Source: Kibdelosporangium aridum | GTDB taxonomy: Bacteria > Actinomycetota > Actinomycetes > Mycobacteriales > Pseudonocardiaceae | DNA: 64,000 nucleotides | Direction: 5' to 3' | Assembly: GCF_900176515.1 (NCBI RefSeq) | Contig: NZ_FWXV01000009.1 | Span: forward strand, 62,001-126,000 | In this document: one piece after another, positions 58,602 to 64,000 of the stretch | Position numbering within the stretch: the first letter of the stretch is position 1 | Layout: each line of letters starts with the position of its first letter | Position numbers and translations under genes: made by a program | Notes under the pieces: model-generated | The model's input: the letters and a program-made list of their open reading frames with translations, nothing else | What the model was told of the DNA's origin: nothing | Databases searched by the model: none

Positions 58602-59099
58602 TCACTCCTGGGTGTCACCAAGGGATTCCAATAGCTCCCGCAGAGTCTTGGCCAGTGTGTCCCGCTGTTTGGCGGTGAGTCCGGCCAGGACGCGGTTCTC
58701 CGTCGCGATGTGCTCAGGCAGCACCTCGTTGATCAGATCCCAGCCTTTGTCGGTCAGTGAGACGACGACGCTGCGCCCGTCCACCTCGTTGCGCGAGCGC
58801 CGGACCAGTTCGCGCTTTTCCAAGCGGTCCAGTCGTTGGGTGACCGCGCCCGACGTGACCATCGAGGACTTCACCAGGTCGTTCGGCGTCAGATGATGCG
58901 GCGGCTCAGATCGCCGCAACGTCGCGAGCACGTCGAACGAGGCCCGGTCGAGGTCGTATCGGGCGAACGTCCTCTCCAGTTCGCCGCTGATCAGCCGGTT
59001 CACCCGGTTCAGCCGCCCGATCACGCCCATCGGGGAAACGTCCAGGTCAGGACGCCTTTGGTGCCACTGTTCGAGCACCATGTCGACATGGTCCGCCAT
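58602..59099 (-). CDS. MarR family transcriptional regulator
   Basis: 165 residues. Winged helix LTPNDLVKSSMVTSGAVTQRLDRLEKRELVRRSRNEVDGR is visible (DGRSVVVSLTDKG wing). It is divergent from an EamA exporter and a NAD(P)-binding enzyme, and phased operators cover the shared promoter, so it should repress both directions until a ligand binds. Confidence 0.92.
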   Translation of the reverse strand: MADHVDMVLEQWHQRRPDLDVSPMGVIGRLNRVNRLISGELERTFARYDLDRASFDVLATLRRSEPPHHLTPNDLVKSSMVTSGAVTQRLDRLEKRELVRRSRNEVDGRSVVVSLTDKGWDLINEVLPEHIATENRVLAGLTAKQRDTLAKTLRELLESLGDTQE

Positions 59100-59154
59100 A
59101 CCGACATGGTAGCGAAATATCTTAGCGGTGAGCTACTTCACCCTGGCCAGATAG

Positions 59155-59187
59155 CTTAGCTCTAAGATACATTGTCTTAGTGCTAAG
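59155..59187. promoter_or_regulatory. Twin MarR operators in the divergent promoter
   Basis: CTTAGCTCTAAG (59155-59166) and CTTAGTGCTAAG (59176-59187) are perfect inverted repeats of CTTAG, centres 21 bp apart. A lone CTTAG is at 59121-59125. TACATT (59168-59173) between them ends 6 nt before the exporter's GTG. Confidence 0.75.
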
Positions 59188-60109
59188 CAATCGGATCGCT
59201 CTCATCCTGGTGACCGCGCTGGCGCCCATGATCTGGGGGACCACCTACTACGTCACCACCGAACTGCTGCCGCCCGACCGGCCGCTGTTCGCCTCGCTCG
59301 TCCGCGCCTTGCCGGCCGGACTGTTGCTCGTCGCCGTCACTCGCCGGTTGCCGACGGGTGACTGGTGGTGGCGCGCCTTGGTTCTCGGCACCCTCAACAT
59401 CGGTGCCTTCCTGCCGTTGCTGTTCCTGGCCGCGTATCGGCTTCCCGGAGGTGTCGCCGCGACTGTCGGTGCCATCCAGCCGCTGATCGTCGTTGGCTTG
59501 TCCGCGGTCGTGCTCAACGACCGGTTGACGCTGCGCAAAGCGCTGGCGGGCGTCGGTGGCGTGTTCGGTGTCGCCCTGCTTGTGTTGCGTGCCAACGCAC
59601 AACTGGACATGCTGGGCGTTTTCGCTGCGCTCGCAGGTGCGTTCGTGATGGGGACCGGCGTTGTGCTGAGCAAGCGCTGGGTGTCGCCAGCACCGGTGCT
59701 CGCGACCACTGGATGGCAACTCGTCGCTGGTGGTGTGCTGCTGCTTCCCGCCACGTTGATCGTCGAAGGCGTCCCCTCGGAGATCACCGGGGAGAACGTG
59801 CTGGGACTGGCGTATCTCTCGATCATCGGCGCCGCGATCACGTACGCCTTGTGGTTCCGCGGGATCCGGTCACTGACGGCCGTGAACGTGACGTTCCTGA
59901 GCCTGCTGAGCCCGGTGGTCGCCACCGTGGTCGGCTGGCTCGCGCTTGACCAGAAACTCAGTGCCGCACAACTGATCGGCGCGTTGATCGTGCTGGTGTC
60001 GTTGATAGCGGCCCAAACTCAAGGAGTGAGCAATGCGGATGACCGTGTTCGGAGCCGGGGGAACCGCCGGACGCCGAGTCGTAGCCGAAGCCTTGTCTCG
60101 AAACCATGA
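59180..60109 (+). CDS. EamA/DMT family exporter
   Basis: 309 residues with ten hydrophobic helices in two EamA repeats (MIWGTTYYVTTELLPPDRP, GVAATVGAIQPLIVVGLSAVVL; second repeat AITYALWFRG, VTFLSLLSPVVATVVGW). It should export a small metabolite or toxin. GTG lies inside the second MarR operator and the mRNA is probably leaderless. The last ~25 residues, Arg/Ser-rich, overlap the next gene by 77 bp, which is unusual and may be read-through without function. Confidence 0.87.
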   Translation: MLSNRIALILVTALAPMIWGTTYYVTTELLPPDRPLFASLVRALPAGLLLVAVTRRLPTGDWWWRALVLGTLNIGAFLPLLFLAAYRLPGGVAATVGAIQPLIVVGLSAVVLNDRLTLRKALAGVGGVFGVALLVLRANAQLDMLGVFAALAGAFVMGTGVVLSKRWVSPAPVLATTGWQLVAGGVLLLPATLIVEGVPSEITGENVLGLAYLSIIGAAITYALWFRGIRSLTAVNVTFLSLLSPVVATVVGWLALDQKLSAAQLIGALIVLVSLIAAQTQGVSNADDRVRSRGNRRTPSRSRSLVSKP

Positions 60110-60650
60110 CGTCACAGCGGTAGTCCGCGATCCCGCCCGATACCCCGACATGGCCGCGGTCGCGGGAGATGCCTCGAACGCTGACGACGTTACGCGGCTG
60201 ACCGAAGGACAGGATGTCGCGATCCTGGCGACGCGTCCGGCGCCCGGCCGTGAGCACGAAGCCGCCACCACGACCAAGGCGGTGCTGGCCGGAATCGCCC
60301 CAGGAGTCCGGCTTCTGGTGATCGGCGGCGCCAGCACGTTGACTCTGCCAGGCGGCGGCCACGTGATGGACGCACCGGACTTTCCTGTTGAGTTGCAACC
60401 GATCGCGCAGGCCTCGGCGCAGCAACTCGACGTGTGCCGCGCGGAAACTTCCGCCGATTGGGTGTACTTGAGCCCGGCCATCGTCCTCGAACCCGGTGAG
60501 CGGACAGGAAAATACCGAGTTGGTGGCGACGAAGCGTTGGTCAACGCCGAAGGCTGGTCGTTCATCTCGATGGAAGACCTCGCGGTTGCGGTGCTCGACG
60601 AACTGGAACAACCCCGGCACCACCGGACCCGCTTCACGGTCGGGTATTGA
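60033..60650 (+). CDS. NAD(P)H-binding (NmrA-like) oxidoreductase
   Basis: 205 residues, Rossmann fold starting MTVFGAGGTAGRRVV (GxxGxxG), then VVIGGASTL-type and YLSPAIVLEPGERTGKYR. A short atypical SDR likely acting on a quinone or reactive carbonyl. ATG follows AAGGAG inside the exporter gene. Coexpressed with the exporter under MarR. Confidence 0.87.
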   Translation: MRMTVFGAGGTAGRRVVAEALSRNHDVTAVVRDPARYPDMAAVAGDASNADDVTRLTEGQDVAILATRPAPGREHEAATTTKAVLAGIAPGVRLLVIGGASTLTLPGGGHVMDAPDFPVELQPIAQASAQQLDVCRAETSADWVYLSPAIVLEPGERTGKYRVGGDEALVNAEGWSFISMEDLAVAVLDELEQPRHHRTRFTVGY

Positions 60651-60653
60651 TTT

Positions 60654-61937
60654 TCAGCCCATCAGCCGATGCAGCCCGGTACTCGTGGCCGCGAGCATGC
60701 CGCAGTGGTCGGCGAACGCGATGTCGTTCACGGCACCGAAAGTGGTTTCGCGGCCACGAGGCCTGCCGGTGTAAGCGTCCAGCCAGGACACTCCGGCAGC
60801 GGTGCCGACGGCCAGAGTCCGTCCATCACCGGTGAAGCAGAGAGTGCCGGTGCGTGACTCGATCTGGTGATTCCACGCGGTCTCACCTGTACCGGATCGA
60901 GTGGCCACGACGCCGGTCGGATGAACCCACATGGCGATGAGTTCGCCGTCGGGGGAGAAGCGGAGCGTGCCGGACACCTCGGAGCTCCACGGCTGCGGAT
61001 CCCGCCGGTCGTAGCGGTGCCGCAGATGGCCGTCCCGTCCGATATCCAGGACGGTCAACCACCAGCTGCCCCGCATCGAATTGCCGACCGCGAGCCTGCG
61101 GCCGTCCGGCGAGAACTGCGGTGTGACCCGGGCGTCGCCAAGGCCCTCCCAGTCAGCGTGGTCGATGTCCTCGTCGCTGGCGAGCGTCGCGCCGGTCACG
61201 GTGTCCACGATCCGGAGCTTCTGGTTGCCGCCGATCGCGAGCTGGTCCCCGTCCGGCGACATGGCAAGACAGCCGGTGGGGACGTCGGGGAGTTCGTGCG
61301 TCAGCCGGACCGCGGCCCATTGCCTGAGCTGAACGGACTTCTCCCCGGCGAACGCGACAAGCGGACCCGTGAACGACCCGACCGGCCCCCGTAAGTCGGT
61401 GCGTGAGCCGACCCGCATGATCTCCAACGGCTTGATCTTCGGCTCAAGCTCCCACCGGACAAGGACGGTGCCCCGATACATGGTGGTCAACGCCTCAGCC
61501 CGATGCGGCCGGATGGCAACGGTCTGCTGAGGCCCGTGCTCGACCTCATCAAGCCCCAACCGCGCCGACCGCCCGTGATAGCGAAGCCTGCGCGCCATCC
61601 GCTCCCGCAACTCAGAAGGGCCGGCGGGTAAAAGATCCTGCGGCAGATCCCCGAACTCATCCCGGCTACCCGGATCAGCACCGCGCTCGAGCAGCATGTC
61701 GGCGACATCCGTCCACCCGAACTCGACAGCACGGTGGAGCGGAGAAGTATCCCCAGTCGTCCGGACCGGAGCACCAGCGGAAATGAGCAGCCGGGCGATA
61801 TCCGGATCCTGCGCGATCTCAAGCGGCGTGTTGCCGTCATCGTCGGTGACCGACAACGCCGCCCCAGTCGCGAGCAGCGCACGGACCGCATCCGCATCAC
61901 CGCTCGCTACGGCGCTATGCAGGTCCACGGCTGTCAC
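60654..61937 (-). CDS. Ankyrin-repeat protein with WD-like propeller
   Basis: 427 residues. Two or three ankyrin repeats open the protein (AVDLHSAVASGDADAVRALLATGA, DDDGNTPLEIA, SPLHRAVEFGWTDVADMLLERGADP), then a beta-propeller with recurring SPDGDQLAIGG, SPDGRRLAVGN and SPDGELIAMW blades and TGTLCFTGDGRTLAVG. No signal or catalytic site; a scaffold. GTG 61937 is chosen at the repeat start; the frame extends to 61982. Downstream of the MADVTGWLRALLDG short frame. Confidence 0.75.
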   Translation of the reverse strand: MTAVDLHSAVASGDADAVRALLATGAALSVTDDDGNTPLEIAQDPDIARLLISAGAPVRTTGDTSPLHRAVEFGWTDVADMLLERGADPGSRDEFGDLPQDLLPAGPSELRERMARRLRYHGRSARLGLDEVEHGPQQTVAIRPHRAEALTTMYRGTVLVRWELEPKIKPLEIMRVGSRTDLRGPVGSFTGPLVAFAGEKSVQLRQWAAVRLTHELPDVPTGCLAMSPDGDQLAIGGNQKLRIVDTVTGATLASDEDIDHADWEGLGDARVTPQFSPDGRRLAVGNSMRGSWWLTVLDIGRDGHLRHRYDRRDPQPWSSEVSGTLRFSPDGELIAMWVHPTGVVATRSGTGETAWNHQIESRTGTLCFTGDGRTLAVGTAAGVSWLDAYTGRPRGRETTFGAVNDIAFADHCGMLAATSTGLHRLMG

Positions 61938-62006
61938 GTTAGGTCCCGGGTCGATCAACCGTCCAGCAAAGCCCGCAACCACCCAGTGACATCCGCCATC
62001 ACCGCC

Positions 62007-62282
62007 TCATCGGTCATCAGCGAGACAGATCCGGCACGGGCGAGCTGTCGGGTACTCATCGAGATCGGACTGGCTGCCGCAGATCTTCACGTAAGGTCCG
62101 GTCCACTGCGAACCTCGTGTCGGCGTTCCACTGATCGTCCGGCATGTGGCTCGATGAAGGACGAGGTTGTTCGGGTTCAGGCTTCGCTCTGCGTTGATGA
62201 CGTAGAGATCAGGGTGCGCTGCTTGCCACGCGAGGTAGCCCTCGTCGTCATCGACGAATGTCTGCGCCGCTGCTCTGGCCAT
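62007..62282 (-). CDS. Conserved small protein with C-terminal Cys pair
   Basis: 91 residues with DDEGYLAWQAAHPDLYVIN, LHRATCRTI, YVKICGSQSDLDEY and a final PCRICL. The aromatic start and Cys pair suggest a small zinc-binding fold; I recall similar proteins in actinomycetes but know no function. ATG follows GAGAAGG. A 20-codon frame (MTDEAVMADVTG...) overlaps its stop and leads toward the ankyrin gene. Confidence 0.6.
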   Translation of the reverse strand: MARAAAQTFVDDDEGYLAWQAAHPDLYVINAERSLNPNNLVLHRATCRTISGTPTRGSQWTGPYVKICGSQSDLDEYPTARPCRICLADDR

Positions 62283-62810
62283 GGGGCCTTCTCTCAGTGC
62301 GGGAATGCTCGCCATGCCCGTCGTTCGATGTGCTCGCGGTGTTGCCGGATGTCCGTGGCGACCTCAAAACGTAACGGCGTCAATCCCAAGATGTGAGAGC
62401 AGGGAGCGGTACGCGATCCGTACCGGTTGGACGCCAACTTGGGGGAACGCATACACCGTGCACGGCAGTTCTGCCGAGGTCAATCACGAGGTCAGGACCC
62501 GTGCGAGGAGTAACCGTGCCCCTGTTCGGTTGCCGGGTGGTCGCGGCAACGCCTGGCTGCAATCACATGTCCATGTCCAGCACCGTTAAATTGGTAAAGG
62601 ACAGGTAGGCGAGTGGACCCCCTTGCCGATGTCACGCAACGTAAGTGCCGAGGGGATGCCGGCGTAGACGTCAGAGCCGCGATGAGGATCTTCTCGGCGT
62701 TCCGCACGCGGGTGAACAGCGGCGGTTCGGACAACGAGAACACTTGGTCGAGGCTAGCTGGAGGATGTGTGCAAGGCTCGTGCTTTCCCGGTAACCTACG
62801 TGCCCTAGGC
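62283..62810. other. Region upstream of metH
   Basis: No supported gene. Short frames on both strands have no motifs and no consistent ribosome sites (one plus frame at 62613 has a weak GACAGG). The metH promoter should be in the last 150 bp; no clear -35/-10 pair stands out. Confidence 0.4.
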
Positions 62811-62883
62811 CGAGAGGCGCTGCAACGGACCGCGCCGGTCCGCCACGCTCGGTCTGCCACGAAGGCTAACAAGGGCGCCTCCC
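62811..62883 (+). ncRNA. SAH riboswitch of metH
   Basis: CCGAG (62811-62815) pairs with CTCGG (62849-62853), and GAGGCGC (62815-62821) pairs with GCGCCTC (62876-62882), the helix plus pseudoknot of the S-adenosylhomocysteine riboswitch, with its GGCGCTGCAACG start. When the pseudoknot forms it takes up the strand that otherwise pairs GCCTCCCA (62878-62885) with the ribosome site TGGGAGGC (62891-62898). SAH binding should therefore turn metH on. Confidence 0.85.
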
Positions 62884-62903
62884 AGATGATGGGAGGCGAT
62901 TCA

Positions 62904-64000
62904 TGAGCAAGTCTCTGCAAGATCTTCTCCGCGAGCGCGTCGTGGTGCTGGACGGCGCCTGGGGCACGATGCTGCAGGGCGCGGGCCTCACTGCGGCCGA
63001 CTACCGGGCCGATTTCATCGCCGACGACCACCCCAAGGACGTCACGGGCGACCCTGACCTGCTCAATCTCACCCGCCCGGACGTCATCCTCGACGTGCAC
63101 CGCCAGTACTTGGCCGCGGGCGCGGACATCACCACCACCAACACCTTCACCGCCACGAGCATCGGCCAGGGTGACTACGCCCTGCAGGCGCTGGTGCACG
63201 ACATGAACGTGCGGGGCGCGCAGCTCGCGCGCCAGGCCGCGGACGAGGCGGGTGGCAAGTTCGTCGCGGGTTCGATCGGGCCGTTGAACGTCACGCTCTC
63301 GTTGTCGCCGAAGGTCGAGGACCCGGCGTATCGCGCGGTCACGTTCGACGAGGTCTACGCCTCCTACGCCGAGCAGATCAAGGCGCTCGCCGAGGGCGGC
63401 GTCGACCTGCTGCTGATCGAGACGATCTTCGACACGCTGAACGTCAAGGCCGCTGTCGCCGCGGCCAAGGACGTCGCGCCGCACCTGCCGTTGTGGATCT
63501 CGGTCACGATCGTCGACCTGTCCGGCCGGACACTGTCCGGGCAGACCGTCGAGGCGTTCTTCAGCTCGATCGAGCACGCGGATCCCCTGATCGTGGGAGT
63601 CAACTGTTCGCTGGGGGCTGCGGAGATGCGCCCGCACGTCGCCGATCTGTCCCGGCTCGCGGGCACGTACACCGCCAGTCACCCGAACGCGGGTCTTCCG
63701 AACGCTTTCGGGGGATACGACCAGACACCCGACGAGACCGCCGCGTTGCTCAAGGACTTCGTCGAGCAGGGCATGGTCAACATCGTCGGCGGCTGTTGCG
63801 GCACCACGCCCGCGCACATCAAGAAAATCGCGCAGGCCGTCGAAGGCCTGAAGCCGCGTGAGATCCCGGCGATTCACCCGAAGACGCGATTCAGTGGCCT
63901 CGAGCCGTTCGAAATCGGCAAGGACACCGGGTTCGTGATGATCGGTGAGCGCACCAACGTCACCGGATCGGCCAAATTCCGCCGGCTGATCGAGGGCAAG
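62904..64000 (+). CDS. metH: Cobalamin-dependent methionine synthase (N-terminal part)
   Basis: The first 366 codons; the gene leaves the window. The homocysteine domain opens VLDGAWGTMLQ and holds the zinc Cys in GVNCSLGA and the pair in VGGCCGTTP. The folate domain begins FVMIGERTNVTG. It remethylates homocysteine with methylcobalamin. ATG 62904 follows TGGGAGGC, the strand controlled by the SAH riboswitch. Confidence 0.95.

Noticed and set aside
62613..62906. Plus-strand frame of 97 codons before metH
   Set aside because: It runs through the SAH riboswitch and into metH in another frame, so it cannot be a real gene over its length.
1..64000. Search for CRISPR arrays, tRNA, rRNA and insertion sequences
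   Set aside because: No regularly spaced repeats, no tRNA cloverleaf and no transposase or integrase frame were recognised; the only mobile element is the NrdA intein.

Overview
The window is high-GC DNA from a filamentous-type actinomycete, most likely a member of the Pseudonocardiales (relatives of Amycolatopsis, Lentzea, Kibdelosporangium). The evidence is codon bias, many GTG starts, many genes with a -10-like hexamer 6-8 nt before the start codon (leaderless architecture), and gene order. From the left edge to about 16 kb, and again from about 34.5 to 46.3 kb, the genes match the Mycobacterium tuberculosis Rv2179c-Rv2201 block: asnB, ctaC, ctaF, trpD, ctaE, qcrCAB, the DEDDh/GIY-YIG exonuclease, an NlpC/P60 hydrolase, pimB', fadD15, two SRPBCC proteins, an ArsA-like ATPase, an acyltransferase and RNase AS. 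Genus and species cannot be fixed from the sequence alone.

Layout. 0-12 kb: cell-wall arabinan precursor gene dprE1 (partial), asparagine synthetase, and the complete bcc-aa3 respiratory supercomplex apart from subunit I (ctaC-ctaF, ctaE-qcrC-qcrA-qcrB), followed by a second full-length qcrB paralogue behind its own terminator. 12-17 kb: a stand-alone Lrp-type RAM domain, cupin, GlxA-type AraC regulator, secreted protein, DEDDh exonuclease fused to a UvrC-like nuclease, and an NYN-domain protein. 17-34 kb is an accessory island inserted into the conserved block. It holds a STAND (NB-ARC/TPR) ATPase coupled to the NYN gene, a secreted glycan-degrading operon (GH95-like, polysaccharide-lyase-like, GH27) behind a promoter with a LacI-type operator, a divergent GH13 glucosidase with a sugar ABC importer and LacI repressor, a HEAT-repeat protein, and a secreted coiled-coil/P60-like/M15 peptidase.

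34-46 kb: a small Cys-rich protein, a long structured leader before an NlpC/P60 hydrolase, a gluzincin-type secreted protein, PimB', ROK glucokinase with an ArsA-like operon, FadD15, acyltransferase and RNase AS. 46-51 kb: a phosphofructokinase with PPi-type active-site residues, methionine aminopeptidase under a perfect palindrome, a frameshifted PNPOx-like gene with a MerR-type promoter, an XRE regulator overlapping an MfpA-like pentapeptide protein, and an ABM-truncated haemoglobin fusion divergent from an HxlR regulator. 51-56 kb: a cobalamin riboswitch before nrdA-nrdB. NrdA carries a 378-residue LAGLIDADG intein whose +1 residue is glycine, and NrdB has Phe at the radical-Tyr position (class Ic-like). 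56-62 kb: a secreted VWA/Calx-beta protein behind a near-perfect 18-bp hairpin, a MarR/EamA/NAD(P)-binding detoxification module, and an ankyrin/WD-like protein. 62.8 kb to the end: an SAH riboswitch and the start of metH.

The two riboswitches bracket B12/one-carbon use: nrdAB, the B12-independent class I reductase, is expected to be shut off when cobalamin is present, and metH, a B12-dependent enzyme, is expected to be turned on by SAH. The most unusual points are the intein without a canonical +1 nucleophile in an otherwise intact reductase gene, a near-identical 29-nt element present in divergent intergenic regions (asnB/ctaC, 44.9 kb, PNPOx/XRE), the tandem qcrB paralogues, and the STAND-NYN pair.
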